Assembly: GCF_050717545.1 (NCBI RefSeq)
Contig: NZ_JBOITN010000031.1
Coordinates: 94,528-158,527, forward strand
DNA: 64,000 bases
Origin: Clostridium_AD sp050717545
Lineage (GTDB): Bacteria > Bacillota > Clostridia > Clostridiales > Clostridiaceae
Direction: 5' to 3'
The translations under genes were made by a program, and so were the position numbers. This document shows, in pieces, positions 8,520 through 17,337 of the stretch. Position 1 is the first letter of the stretch; the number at the start of each line of letters is the position of its first letter. The notes below the pieces were generated by a model. It worked only from the letters and a program-made list of their open reading frames with translations, had not been told where the DNA came from and searched no databases.

Positions 8520-9269
8520 ATGAGTTACATAAAAAAGAATTTGATAATGTTTTGTGTTGCTTTTATTGGAATTTCAACGATAATAGGTGTTTATAATTGG
8601 AAGACTAAGGGGACTTTTACAGGGAATCAACGTAAATTACCAATTTACTCAGTTGATACTAAAGAGAAGAAAATCGCAATTTCATTTGATGCAAGCTGGG
8701 GTGATGATAGAACACAGGAAATATTAAATACATTAGATAAATATAATGCTAAAGCAACATTTTTTGTAGTGGGAGCATGGATAGACCAATACCCAGATAT
8801 GCTAAAAAAGATAAGTGAAAAAGGTCATGAAATAGGAAATCATTCAAATAAACACCCGATAATGACTACAATATCCCCAGGGAAAATGCTTGAAGAAATA
8901 TCAGCTACAGATGCTAAGATAATGTCCATAACGGGAAAGGGAACAACACTTTTTAGATGTCCTTCTGGAGAATATAATAATTCGGTAATTGAAACAGTGG
9001 AATCTACGAATCATTATTGTATTCAATGGGATGCAGATAGTATTGATTGGAAAGAAGAAGGTGCAGATATTGAATATAATAGAATAATTAAAAAGACGAG
9101 ACCTGGGTCTATCCTTTTATTTCATAATGATGCAAAATATACTCCTGAAAATTTGGTTAAAATATTAGAGAATTTTAAAGCTCAGGGTTACAAATTTCTA
9201 ACAGTATCAGACCTTATATACAAAAATAACTATTATATAGATGAATCAGGAAAACAAATACAAAAATAA
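8520..9269 (+). CDS. pdaB: PdaB-like sporulation polysaccharide deacetylase
   Basis: A NodB-fold deacetylase, anchored by one N-terminal helix (about residues 8-24) with the catalytic domain outside or in the forespore-facing space. PdaB-type proteins act on spore cortex peptidoglycan late in sporulation. The segment RKLPIYSVDTKEKKIAISFD is typical of PdaB. Motif 1 is SFDASWGDD (the usual TFDDG is altered). The zinc histidines sit in HSNKH at about 108-112. Motif 3 is RCPSGEYN. The length (249 residues) fits. It follows motif copy A and is preceded by AAGGAGG. The altered motif 1 is also seen in the PdaB family, so it does not by itself imply loss of activity. Confidence 0.85.
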   Translation: MSYIKKNLIMFCVAFIGISTIIGVYNWKTKGTFTGNQRKLPIYSVDTKEKKIAISFDASWGDDRTQEILNTLDKYNAKATFFVVGAWIDQYPDMLKKISEKGHEIGNHSNKHPIMTTISPGKMLEEISATDAKIMSITGKGTTLFRCPSGEYNNSVIETVESTNHYCIQWDADSIDWKEEGADIEYNRIIKKTRPGSILLFHNDAKYTPENLVKILENFKAQGYKFLTVSDLIYKNNYYIDESGKQIQK

Positions 9270-9281
9270 AAATAAAATGTA

Positions 9282-9311
9282 TTGAAATTTAATAGCCATA
9301 TGTATTATAAT
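9282..9311 (+). promoter_or_regulatory. Candidate SigA promoter for the SSB-like gene
   Basis: TTGAAA, 18 bases, then TATAAT, located about 150 bases before the start codon. The intervening leader shows no clear structure. Confidence 0.4.
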
Positions 9312-9465
9312 GGGAATAGAAAAGGAACAATTTTGGAAAAATAGGAAAATTAGTACAATGATTACAAATAAAAAAATCTCTTAATATTAGGAATATTACA
9401 TCAGAAAAATGAATACTTATAATCTAAGGAAAGTTTATTAAAAAAACTAAGGGGAAAGAGGGATT

Positions 9466-10161
9466 ATGATGGATAATGTTATGTTGAATAACAAGATTTA
9501 TTTAGAAGGAAAAGTAGCATCTGAACTGAAATTTAGTCATGAAATGTATGGGGAAGGGTTTTATGTATTTGATTTTGAAGTGTGGAGACTTAGCGAAACC
9601 ACAGATATTTTAACTATAACAATTTCTGAGAGACTAATTGCAGGCATGGATATTAAAACAGGAAATGAATTTATAGTTGAAGGACAACTTAGATCTTATA
9701 ATAAATTTGTTGAGGGATCTAATAGATTAATATTAACAGTATTCGCTAGAGATATTAAAATTTGTGAAGAACGCAGCAAAAATCCAAACCAAATATTTTT
9801 AGATGGCTATATTTGCAAAAGCCCAGTATATAGAACAACTCCATTTGGAAGAGAGATTGCGGACATGCTTTTAGCCGTTAACAGATTGTATAACAAATCT
9901 GATTATATACCTACAATTGCTTGGGGGCGAAATTCTAGATTTTGTAAAAGTCTCGAAGTAGGAGATAATATAAGGATTTGGGGAAGACTCCAGAGCAGAG
10001 AATATCAAAAGAAATTATCAGAAGATGAAGTTATAAAAAAAGTGGCATACGAAGTGTCTATATCTAAAATGGAAAGAGTAACAAAAGATGGTGAAAACAT
10101 AGTAGACCCAGAAACAACCCCAGATGAAGATCAAGACTTTCAAGCACTAGACGTTATATAG
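9466..10161 (+). CDS. SSB-like protein with two OB-fold halves
   Basis: A 231-residue protein with two similar halves: NKIYLEGKVASELKFSHE...FDFEVWRLSE and NQIFLDGYICKSPVYRTTPFGREIADMLLAVNR. The second half carries the FG.EI..M.LAVNR pattern of bacterial single-strand DNA-binding OB folds, ending in IAWGRNSRF. The C-terminal tail is very acidic (ETTPDEDQDFQ) as in SSB, but lacks the exact DIPF tip. Clostridia often carry such a protein besides the canonical SSB. Its specific role is unknown. Two adjacent ATGs follow GGGGAAAGAGGG; the first is used here. It stands alone between pdaB and the lysine cluster. Confidence 0.65.
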   Translation: MMDNVMLNNKIYLEGKVASELKFSHEMYGEGFYVFDFEVWRLSETTDILTITISERLIAGMDIKTGNEFIVEGQLRSYNKFVEGSNRLILTVFARDIKICEERSKNPNQIFLDGYICKSPVYRTTPFGREIADMLLAVNRLYNKSDYIPTIAWGRNSRFCKSLEVGDNIRIWGRLQSREYQKKLSEDEVIKKVAYEVSISKMERVTKDGENIVDPETTPDEDQDFQALDVI

Positions 10162-10295
10162 CATATATTACGTGAAATACGTTTAAGCCAGCTTTAGCTG
10201 AAACAAAACGGCATACATCACCGTAAATTTTTTTAAAAAGATTAGTTGGTTGAAAAGAGCATATATTACGTAAAATACATTCAAACAAGCTTTAG
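10160..10295. repeat. Two 38-bp direct repeats, 98 bp apart
   Basis: Copies at 10160-10197 and 10258-10295 both start AGCATATATTACGT and end AGCTTTAG, and match at 33 of 38 positions. The first copy begins in the stop codon of the SSB-like gene. The spacer has no ORF. Origin is unclear; it may be a duplicated 3' region or a small repeat element. Confidence 0.65.
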
Positions 10296-10330
10296 TAATT
10301 CAAAATAATTTTATTGAAGAATGCGTTAAG

Positions 10331-10368
10331 AAAAGTACATGTTTGAGCGTTAGCGAGTTTGTACTTTT
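10331..10368. terminator. Hairpin with GAGCGTTAGCGAG loop
   Basis: AAAAGTACA pairs with TGTACTTTT around an inner quasi-palindrome TTTGAGCGTTAGCGAGTTT. It lies between the convergent SSB-like and dapH genes and can serve either strand. Confidence 0.55.
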
Positions 10369-10450
10369 TAGCATTTTTAATTAAAATTATTTTAGAATTA
10401 CTTAGCGAAGTGAGATGAATTTGTAGTAATATAGGCTCTTTTCTCTTAAA

Positions 10451-11161
10451 CTATTTTCTTAAATCATCAAGCAATTTAGTTTTTTCTTTAGTGTTATCAT
10501 CTACATTTTTTATTATTTTTGCTGGTGCTCCTGCAACTACAACATTTTCAGGAACGTCATTTACAACAACAGATCCAGCTGCAACTACTGAGTTTTTACC
10601 GATTTTTACTCCTTCTAAAATTACAGCGTTTGCTCCAATTAGAACATTATCTCCAATTTCACAAGGACTTTTGCTTGGTGGCTCAAGTACGCCAGCTACT
10701 ACGGCGCCTGCTCCTAAATGAACTCTTTTACCTAGCTTACCTCTTGCTCCTACAACAGCATTCATATCTACCATAGTTTCATCACCAATTTCAGCACCTA
10801 TATTTATTACAGCACCCATCATTATAACGGCATTTTTACCTATGGTAACCTTATCGCGTATAATTGCACCTGGTTCAATTCTTGCATCAATATTTTTCAT
10901 ATCAATTAGAGGGATAGCAGAATTTCTTCTGTCAAGTTCAAGTCTAAATTTCTTAATTTTGCCTTTGTATTTTTCTAAGAAATCTGATACCTCATCACTT
11001 TCTCCAAAAAGCATACAGAAATTACCTTCACCAAAATGGTCTATATTACCAAACTGGCATTGTGATAAATCTCCATCAATATAAAGTTTAATTGGTGTAG
11101 CTTTTTTTGATTCTTTTATGTACCTTGCAATTTCATAAGCGTCTGTTAAATCGTAGTTCAT
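10451..11161 (-). CDS. dapH: Tetrahydrodipicolinate N-acetyltransferase
   Basis: A trimeric left-handed beta-helix acyltransferase that acetylates tetrahydrodipicolinate in the acetyl branch of meso-DAP and lysine synthesis. The hexapeptide repeats are obvious from about residue 85 to 215 (IGKNAVIMMGAVINIGAEIG, VHLGAGAVVAGV, VLIGANAVILEGV). The N-terminal domain (MNYDLTDAYEIARYIKESKKATP) is that of the Firmicute DapH/DapD family. The 236-residue length is exact for the family. The ATG is preceded by GAGGAG. The neighbouring aminotransferase, dapB and dapA support the pathway assignment. Confidence 0.95.
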   Translation of the reverse strand: MNYDLTDAYEIARYIKESKKATPIKLYIDGDLSQCQFGNIDHFGEGNFCMLFGESDEVSDFLEKYKGKIKKFRLELDRRNSAIPLIDMKNIDARIEPGAIIRDKVTIGKNAVIMMGAVINIGAEIGDETMVDMNAVVGARGKLGKRVHLGAGAVVAGVLEPPSKSPCEIGDNVLIGANAVILEGVKIGKNSVVAAGSVVVNDVPENVVVAGAPAKIIKNVDDNTKEKTKLLDDLRK

Positions 11162-11369
11162 AATTCGTCTCCTCTCGTATTATAAGTATTAATCCAAATT
11201 CTTGTTTTTATGCATTTATTTTCAAGTAAACTATAAATAATTTTCTTCAAACAAAAACATTATCATTATTAAAAAAAATAAATAAAATTACTGATTTTTA
11301 TTATATTATATAGTAAAATACTTATAATGCAAAGACTTGAAAAGTAAAAACACTTGAAAGGATGATTTT

Positions 11370-12518
11370 ATGAACAATTTATTTTCTAACAATGTGTCTA
11401 AAGTTGAAATTTCTGGAATAAGGAAGTTTTTTAATAAGGTTTCAAAAGTTGAAGGTGCAATTTCACTTACTCTTGGGCAACCTGATTTTCCGGTTCCTAA
11501 GAATATTAAAAATGCCATGATTCAAGCTATACATAAAAATAAAACTGAGTATACTGCTAATGCAGGTATTATTGAACTTCGAAATGAGATTTCTAATTTT
11601 TTATCTAGTATGGATATTAACTACTTAGCTGATGAAATAACGGTGACTGTTGGTGGAAGTGAGGCACTACTGTGCATTTTTGGAGCGTTTTTAAATGCTG
11701 GGGACAAGGTCCTTGTGCCAACTCCTGCTTACCCCGCTTATGAGAGCTGCGTTAAAATTTTTGGAGCAGAAGTAGTTAACTATAATCTTAATAAAGATTT
11801 TACTATTAATTTTGATAACATAAGTAAGCTTATTGAAGATGAAAATCCTAAGCTTTTGGTTATGTCACATCCGTCTAACCCGACTGGGTCAATACTATCA
11901 AAGACTGAGAGAGATAAGCTTTTCAAAATTCTAAAGGAAAAAGATATATACATAATAAGTGATGAGATGTATAGTTCGTTATGTTATGAAGAATACTATT
12001 CTTTAGCTCAAATTGATGACTTAAGAAGTAGAGTAATTTTAGTGGGTGGATTTTCTAAAATGTTTTCCATGACGGGACTTAGAGTAGGTTATGTTTGTGC
12101 TAGCAAATATATAACGGATAATATCATGAAAATGCATCAGTATAATGTTTCTTGTGCCACTTCAATATCTCAATGGGGAGCATATGAGGGATTAATTTCT
12201 TGTAAGGGTGATGTAAATACTATGAAAGTTGAATTTGAAAAGCGTAAAGAATATGTATATAAAAGATTAAAGCAAATGGGAATTGACACAACACTTCCAA
12301 GGGGGGCGTTTTATATATTTCCATCCATAGAAAAATTCTCCATGAGTAGCGAAGAATTTTGTACTAGGTTACTGCACGAAGGTTTGGTTGCTGTTGTGCC
12401 TGGATCAGCATTTGGAATAGGTGGAGAAGGATACATAAGAATTTCATATTCGTATAGCTTAGAGATGCTAAAAGAAGGTTTAGACAGAATGGAAAAATGG
12501 ATTAAAACTCTAATATAA
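11370..12518 (+). CDS. PLP-dependent aminotransferase, probably N-acetyl-LL-DAP aminotransferase (PatA-like)
   Basis: A fold-type I aminotransferase of the aspartate class. It has TLGQPDFPVPKNIK near the N terminus, the cofactor loop SHPSNPTGS, the Schiff-base lysine in GGFSKMFSMTGLRVGY, and the substrate arginine in GYIRISYS. The length of 382 residues is standard. In a genome using the acetyl DAP route an N-acetyl-diaminopimelate aminotransferase (PatA) is needed, and this gene sits between dapH and dapB-dapA. That makes PatA the best guess, but the sequence class also includes aromatic and aspartate aminotransferases. It runs opposite to its neighbours, with its own AAAGGATG binding site. 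Confidence 0.75.
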   Translation: MNNLFSNNVSKVEISGIRKFFNKVSKVEGAISLTLGQPDFPVPKNIKNAMIQAIHKNKTEYTANAGIIELRNEISNFLSSMDINYLADEITVTVGGSEALLCIFGAFLNAGDKVLVPTPAYPAYESCVKIFGAEVVNYNLNKDFTINFDNISKLIEDENPKLLVMSHPSNPTGSILSKTERDKLFKILKEKDIYIISDEMYSSLCYEEYYSLAQIDDLRSRVILVGGFSKMFSMTGLRVGYVCASKYITDNIMKMHQYNVSCATSISQWGAYEGLISCKGDVNTMKVEFEKRKEYVYKRLKQMGIDTTLPRGAFYIFPSIEKFSMSSEEFCTRLLHEGLVAVVPGSAFGIGGEGYIRISYSYSLEMLKEGLDRMEKWIKTLI

Positions 12519-12569
12519 CTCAATTATTTATGGATTGAATGAATTGAATGAATTAAAAAAATGTAACTA

Positions 12570-12614
12570 AAAAAGCAACATTGAAGTATTACAATACTTT
12601 AATGTTGCTTTTTT
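12570..12614. terminator. Bidirectional terminator between the aminotransferase and dapB
   Basis: A long inverted repeat (AAAAAGCAACATTGAAGTATT with a near-perfect partner) is flanked by A- and T-runs. It serves both convergent transcripts. Confidence 0.85.
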
Positions 12615-12673
12615 ACATATAAATTTTGCTAATTCATATTTTTTATAGTTGCGTACTTTTTAAAATTTAAAGT

Positions 12674-13429
12674 CTAAAGTGACATATTAACTACATCATC
12701 CATGTTATACATACCTTTATCTTTTCCGTATATAAATTCACAAGCTTTAAGTGAACCTATTGCAAAAACATCTCTTGATATTGCAGTGTGCTTAATTTCA
12801 ATACATTCGCCTTTTCCTGCGAATATGACTTCATGATCGCCTATAATATTTCCACCACGGATAGCATGAATGCCTATTTCATTGGGCTCTCTTTTACTTA
12901 TTCCATCGCGGCCCTTTATAAATACAGTTTCGTCTTCTATTGAATTCTTAATTGTATTTGCAAGAAGAAGTGCGGTACCACTAGGTGCATCAATCTTTTG
13001 ATTATGATGTTTTTCAATTATCTCAATATCAAAATCTTTATAAAGCATATTGCTAATATTCTTAAGGATATTATTAACAATATTTACACCTATAGACATA
13101 TTTGCAGAGTGGAATACTGGAATTTCACTGCTTAGGGCATTAATTTCAGATAATTGCTCAGGTGAGTAACCAGTAGTGCAGAATATAATAGGAATATTCT
13201 TTTCTTTAGAATATTTACATAAGTCATCTAAAGCATCAGGTCTTGAAAAATCTAAGATTACATCTACATCAATATCACAATCCAGTACGCTTTCATAACA
13301 TGGATAACTTAAATTAGATGAATTCCTATCAACTCCAGCAACAATTGAAATTGTTGTAGAGTCTTTAGCCATTTCAGAAATAACTTTACCCATTTTTCCA
13401 TTGCAACCATTTAGAAGCATTCTAATCAT
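12674..13429 (-). CDS. dapB: 4-Hydroxy-tetrahydrodipicolinate reductase
   Basis: A NAD(P)H-dependent reductase, second step of the DAP pathway after DapA. The Rossmann loop GCNGKMG is at residues 8-14. The active-site segment EKHHNQKIDAPSGTA (HH general acid, Lys, and DAPSGTA substrate loop) lies at about 145-160. The C-terminal HAIRGGNIIGDHEVIFAG is diagnostic. Length 251 residues. Its ATG overlaps the dapA stop (TAATG), and its binding site AAAGGAGG is inside the end of dapA, so the two are translationally coupled. Confidence 0.97.
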   Translation of the reverse strand: MIRMLLNGCNGKMGKVISEMAKDSTTISIVAGVDRNSSNLSYPCYESVLDCDIDVDVILDFSRPDALDDLCKYSKEKNIPIIFCTTGYSPEQLSEINALSSEIPVFHSANMSIGVNIVNNILKNISNMLYKDFDIEIIEKHHNQKIDAPSGTALLLANTIKNSIEDETVFIKGRDGISKREPNEIGIHAIRGGNIIGDHEVIFAGKGECIEIKHTAISRDVFAIGSLKACEFIYGKDKGMYNMDDVVNMSL

Positions 13430-14322
13430 TATATTTCCTCCTTTAAAGGGATATTGTAAGCTTTTAATTCTTTTTTTAGAAGCTCTAAATTATTTTCATC
13501 CATTTCACATAAAGGGAGTCTTAAATGACCGACATCCATGCCCATAAGATTTAGAGCAGTTTTTACAGGTATAGGGTTTGTTTCTATAAATATAGAGTTG
13601 TTAAGAGGAAGGTACCCAAGTTGAATCTTTAATGCCTTGGCATGATCACCACTTAAATATAATTCACACATGTTATGAATATCTGTAGGAATTATATTTG
13701 CAATAACGGATATAACACCTATGCCACCTAAGGAAAGTATAGGTATAACTTGATCATCGTTTCCAGAATAAACATCTAAATTATCACCACATAACGCTTT
13801 AATTTGTGCTATTTGACTTATATTGCCACTTGCCTCTTTAACTGCAACGATGTTTGGTATTAAGCATAATTTTTGAAGCGTTTTTGGAAGAATATTTAGA
13901 GCCGTTCTTGAAGGAACGTTATATATTATTATTGGTGAGGTTACACCACTTGCAATTGCTTTAAAATGTTCAACCAGACCCTTCTGGGTAGTTTTGTTGT
14001 AGTAAGGCGTAATTATAAGCAAAGCATCTGCTCCTATATTTTGTGCCCATATGCTCAGGCTAATTGCAGCTGCAGTGTTGTTACTTCCTGTACCTGCTAT
14101 TACTGGAATTCTTTTATTAACTACATCAACTACAAATTTTATAGTTTCCTTTTTTTCTTGTTCTGTCATAGTGGAAGCTTCACCCGTAGTGCCACATACT
14201 ATAATAGCATCTGTTTTACTTTTAATATGCCATTCTATTAATTCCTCAAGTTTTTTGAAATCTACTCCTCTTTCATTAAATGGAGTGACTATTGCAACAC
14301 CAGAACCTTTAAAAATACTCAA
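13429..14322 (-). CDS. dapA: 4-Hydroxy-tetrahydrodipicolinate synthase
   Basis: A class I aldolase (TIM barrel) that condenses pyruvate with aspartate semialdehyde. GTTGEAST lies at about 44-51, the catalytic tyrosine in IIIYNVPSRTALN, and the Schiff-base lysine in IVAVKEASGN. YSGNDDQVIPILSLGGIG follows. Length 297 residues. The start is TTG, with AGGAGG seven bases upstream; no ATG is available nearby. It is the first gene of the dapA-dapB operon. No lysine riboswitch is visible in the upstream 370 bases. Confidence 0.96.
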   Translation of the reverse strand: MSIFKGSGVAIVTPFNERGVDFKKLEELIEWHIKSKTDAIIVCGTTGEASTMTEQEKKETIKFVVDVVNKRIPVIAGTGSNNTAAAISLSIWAQNIGADALLIITPYYNKTTQKGLVEHFKAIASGVTSPIIIYNVPSRTALNILPKTLQKLCLIPNIVAVKEASGNISQIAQIKALCGDNLDVYSGNDDQVIPILSLGGIGVISVIANIIPTDIHNMCELYLSGDHAKALKIQLGYLPLNNSIFIETNPIPVKTALNLMGMDVGHLRLPLCEMDENNLELLKKELKAYNIPLKEEI

Positions 14323-14695
14323 AAAATTACCTCCTCGTAGTTTTATGAAAGTTAATAATTGTTAATTACTATCCGTCATATAACTATTTTATTTTTATAC
14401 TATATATGTATTAATTTAGATTACTTTTAGTGAAGTATTTATTTTTGTAATAGATTCTTCATACTAATTCATAATGAATTTAAAGAAGAAGTGAATAGTC
14501 ACTAAAAAAAATACTCTATTATATTATATAACCCATATGTGAAAATATATATACTTTTTTGAAAATAAATAAAAACAGCTATGTAGTAAAGTTACAAATT
14601 ATTTTTTAAAGAGGATATTATTTTAATTATTATGAATAAAAAAGCTCTACATTGTAAAATATATAACATAATATAAAATATCTGGGAGGTATATC
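14323..14695. other. Intergenic region between divergent dapA and the spore-protein gene
   Basis: AT-rich with no ORF. A TTATATAATATAAT stretch on the minus strand could be the dapA promoter. A short AGTGA/TCACT hairpin is present. I see no riboswitch or repeat. Confidence 0.4.
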
Positions 14696-14935
14696 ATGGG
14701 GAAAACACCATTGAAAAAAATTATAAAGGCTAAATTAAAAACAAATAAAGAGTTAACAACAAATGAGACGTTAAGAGAAACTTTAAAATATGAAATAGCA
14801 GATGAATTGGGACTTACGGATAAGATAGATGAGTGTGGATGGAGTGGACTAACGGCAGAAGAAACAGGTAGGATTGGAGGATTAATGACAAAAAGAAAGA
14901 AAAGCATAAATCTTCCTAAAAACAAAGATTTTTAA
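14696..14935 (+). CDS. Alpha/beta-type small acid-soluble spore protein
   Basis: These proteins coat spore DNA and are cut by the GPR protease at germination. This 79-residue protein has both family blocks: LRETLKYEIADELGL (GPR-site region) and GWSGLTAEETGRIGGLMTKRK (DNA-binding helix). An extra lysine-rich N-terminal stretch of about 28 residues (MGKTPLKKIIKAKLKT...) precedes the first block, making it longer than the usual 60-70 residues. Expression in the forespore under SigG would be expected, though I found no convincing SigG promoter. The ATG follows GGGAGGT. Confidence 0.88.
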   Translation: MGKTPLKKIIKAKLKTNKELTTNETLRETLKYEIADELGLTDKIDECGWSGLTAEETGRIGGLMTKRKKSINLPKNKDF

Positions 14936-15057
14936 GTAGTTAAAGTAAATAACTTGGACAATGTTTGGTGTATAGGTTAGAATATTATATACCATTACAG
15001 TTTTAAAGGGGAGCCTTGCAAAAAAGGAGAACTCTTGATTAAAGGAGAAATGAAAGT

Positions 15058-15798
15058 ATGGATTGTTATAATGAGTTTGCTAATATATATGATGAATTAA
15101 TCAATTCGGATATTGATTATAAAACATGGGCGTCTAATATTTTATATATTTGCAAAGATCAGCAGCACTTAAGTATGGAGAACTATTTAGATTTAGCCTG
15201 TGGTACAGGGAATCTTACTATAGAAATTGCTAATGAATTTAAGCATGTATGGGCAGTTGATTTATCCTGTAATATGTTAAGCCAAGCGGAGAAAAAAATG
15301 AGAGATGTGGATATAAAAGCTAAATTTATATGTCAGGATATTTCTAAACTTAATTTAAATAATACTTTTAATCTCATAACCTGTTGCTTAGATTCTAGTA
15401 ATTATATATTAGAAGAAGAAAATTTTAGAAAGTATTTATTAGGAGCATATGATTTATTAGAAAATGACGGGTTATTTGTTTTTGATATTAATTCTTATTA
15501 TAAACTTACAAATGTGCTTGGTAATAATACTTATAATTATGATTTTGGTGATGTAGTCTATATTTGGGAAAATTATTTAGAAAATGATGTAGTGGAGATG
15601 AGTTTAACCTTTTTTGTAAAAGAAGGACAAGTATATAGACGGTTTGATGAACAACATTCAGAAAGAGCATATAAAGAAGAATATATAGAAAATGTTATAA
15701 AAGATATTGGATTTAAAATAATTAAAAAAATGGATAATTATGAAGATAAAGTAGTAAGTGATAAAACAGAACGAATATGTTATGTACTCAAGAAGTAA
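15058..15798 (+). CDS. Class I SAM-dependent methyltransferase
   Basis: A 246-residue methyltransferase with YNEFANIYDELI at the N terminus, motif I LDLACGTGNLTIEIA at about 43-57, motif II acidic residue in AVDLSCNML, and motif IV FNLITCCLDSSNYI. The C-terminal half has the beta-rich insert (GDVVYIWENYLENDVVEMSLTFFVKEG) seen in small Firmicute methyltransferases of unknown substrate. It lies 28 bases upstream of hslO and probably shares its transcript. The substrate cannot be assigned. Confidence 0.8.
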   Translation: MDCYNEFANIYDELINSDIDYKTWASNILYICKDQQHLSMENYLDLACGTGNLTIEIANEFKHVWAVDLSCNMLSQAEKKMRDVDIKAKFICQDISKLNLNNTFNLITCCLDSSNYILEEENFRKYLLGAYDLLENDGLFVFDINSYYKLTNVLGNNTYNYDFGDVVYIWENYLENDVVEMSLTFFVKEGQVYRRFDEQHSERAYKEEYIENVIKDIGFKIIKKMDNYEDKVVSDKTERICYVLKK

Positions 15799-15826
15799 AA
15801 ATAGAATATTATGAGGAGGTTATTAT

Positions 15827-16717
15827 ATGGATAAATTAGTTAGAGCTACTGCAAAAGAAGGGCAGGTTAGAATAGTTGCAGCAATAACTACGGATTTAGT
15901 AAATGAAGGATCAGCTATGCATTCATGTTTGCCTACGGCGGCGGCGGCTTTTGGTAGGATGTTGACAGCTGGTACTCTTATGGGAACAATGCTCAAGGCA
16001 AGTCAAGATAGTTTAACACTTCAAATTGATGGTGGAGGAAAAGCGGGTGGCATAGTAGTAACTGCTCATGCTGATTCCAGTGTAAAAGGATATATAGGAA
16101 ATCCTAATGTGGATTTGCCAGCTAATGAACATGGTAAACTTGATGTTGGTGGTGCAGTTGGCACAGATGGTTATTTAAGAATTATAAGAGATATGGGGCT
16201 AAAGGAACCATACGTAGGTCAAGTACCAATTCGTACTGGTGAAATTGGAGATGATTTAGCTTACTATTATACTGTTTCAGAGCAGACGCCATCAGCTGTG
16301 GGACTTGGAGTTCTAGTTGATACCGATATGAGTATTAAAGCTTCAGGAGGATTTATAATCCAAATGATGCCTGGTGCAGATGAATTTTTAGCAGATATGA
16401 TAACATATAGACTTGAGGAAATTCCATCAATAACAGAATTTATAGAAAAAGGAATGAATATCGAAGAAATTTTAGAATTTATTTTTGAAGATATGGAACT
16501 TAAAATACATGAAGAGATAAAGCCAATGTATAAATGTGATTGCTCTAGAGAAAGAGTTGAGAAAGCATTAATAAGTATAGGTAAAAAGGATTTAGAAGAA
16601 ATATATAATGATGATAAAACTGAAGAACTTAAATGTCACTTTTGTAATAAAAATTATGAATTTAATCATGAAGATATTGGCTTATTGCTCAAAGAAGCTA
16701 GTTCAAAGATAAAGTAG
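15827..16717 (+). CDS. hslO: Hsp33 redox-regulated chaperone
   Basis: A holdase chaperone activated in the cytoplasm by oxidative unfolding. The C-terminal zinc centre has the classical spacing, CDC at 237-239 and CHFC at 270-273. The N-terminal domain has LVRATAKEGQVRIVAAITTDLVNEG and the GGGKAGGIVVTA and VGTDGYLRIIRDMGLKEPYVG segments. Length 296 residues is normal. The binding site is GAGGAGG. It is the last protein gene before the tRNA cluster. Confidence 0.96.
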   Translation: MDKLVRATAKEGQVRIVAAITTDLVNEGSAMHSCLPTAAAAFGRMLTAGTLMGTMLKASQDSLTLQIDGGGKAGGIVVTAHADSSVKGYIGNPNVDLPANEHGKLDVGGAVGTDGYLRIIRDMGLKEPYVGQVPIRTGEIGDDLAYYYTVSEQTPSAVGLGVLVDTDMSIKASGGFIIQMMPGADEFLADMITYRLEEIPSITEFIEKGMNIEEILEFIFEDMELKIHEEIKPMYKCDCSRERVEKALISIGKKDLEEIYNDDKTEELKCHFCNKNYEFNHEDIGLLLKEASSKIK

Positions 16718-16752
16718 TTAGATTAATTGAAAATAATTATTTTATAAAGTTG

Positions 16753-16781
16753 TTGACAAGTTTTATGAAATGAGGTAATAT
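16753..16781 (+). promoter_or_regulatory. SigA promoter of the tRNA cluster
   Basis: TTGACA, 17 bases, then TAATAT, about 24 bases before tRNA-Val. The position and sequence fit a strong stable-RNA promoter. Confidence 0.65.
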
Positions 16782-16804
16782 ATAATAGTTGCATAAATAC
16801 ATGT

Positions 16805-16880
16805 GGGAGCATAGCTCAGCTGGGAGAGCATCTGCCTTACAAGCAGAGGGTCACAGGTTCGAACCCTGTTGTTCCCACCA
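16805..16880 (+). tRNA. tRNA-Val (anticodon TAC)
   Basis: Complete cloverleaf: acceptor GGGAGCA with TGTTCCC, D-arm AGCTCAGCTGGGAGAGC, anticodon loop CTTACAA, T-arm GGTTCGAACC, encoded CCA. Confidence 0.97.
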
Positions 16881-16885
16881 CATAC

Positions 16886-16962
16886 GGCCCAGTAGCTCAG
16901 TTGGTTAGAGTGCTGCCCTGTCACGGCAGAGGTCGAGGGTCCGAGTCCCTTCTGGGTCGCCA
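16886..16962 (+). tRNA. tRNA-Asp (anticodon GTC)
   Basis: Acceptor GGCCCAG pairs with CTGGGTC, discriminator G, anticodon GTC, encoded CCA. Only five bases separate it from tRNA-Val. Confidence 0.97.
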
Positions 16963-17000
16963 TTTAAATTCAAAAAAATGGCGATTTTTAAAATTAATGT

Positions 17001-17076
<76 letters not shown>

Positions 17077-17081
17077 GTGGT

Positions 17082-17156
17082 GCGGAAGTGGCTCAGTGGT
17101 AGAGCGTCACCTTGCCAAGGTGAACGTCGCGAGTTCGAATCTCGTCTTCCGCTCCA
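17082..17156 (+). tRNA. tRNA-Gly (anticodon GCC)
   Basis: Acceptor GCGGAAG pairs with CTTCCGC, anticodon loop TTGCCAA, discriminator T, encoded CCA. Confidence 0.97.
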
Positions 17157-17181
17157 ATAACTTTAAATAATTTAAAGAAAT

Positions 17182-17256
17182 GGCGCTATAGCCAAGCGGT
17201 AAGGTCAAGGTCTGCAAAACCTTTATTCCCCGGTTCAAATCCGGGTGGCGCCTCCA
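17182..17256 (+). tRNA. tRNA-Cys (anticodon GCA)
   Basis: Acceptor GGCGCTA pairs with TGGCGCC, anticodon loop CTGCAAA, discriminator T, encoded CCA. Last gene of the cluster. Confidence 0.97.
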
Positions 17257-17265
17257 AAGCAGAAG

Positions 17266-17313
17266 AAAAGTAGTCTAAATACTGATATTTCAGTAGGTAG
17301 ACTACTTTTTTCG
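17266..17313 (+). terminator. Terminator of the tRNA cluster
   Basis: AAAAGTAGTCT and AGACTACTTTT form an 11-bp stem, with an inner ACTGATATTTCAGT hairpin, followed by TTTTTT. It can also end the minus-strand DUF6873 transcript. Confidence 0.85.
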
Positions 17314-17337
17314 TTATAGCATAATATAAGAAACTCT

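Noticed and set aside
10842..11084. Plus-strand frames inside dapH
   Set aside because: These are shadows of the hexapeptide-repeat gene without binding sites.
14323..14695. Lysine riboswitch before dapA
   Set aside because: The region lacks the conserved five-helix elements and a terminator, and is mostly A/T.
16763..16963. 66-residue minus-strand frame over the tRNA genes
   Set aside because: It is the antisense of tRNA-Val and tRNA-Asp, a well-known type of false ORF (NRVRTCDPLLVRQ...).
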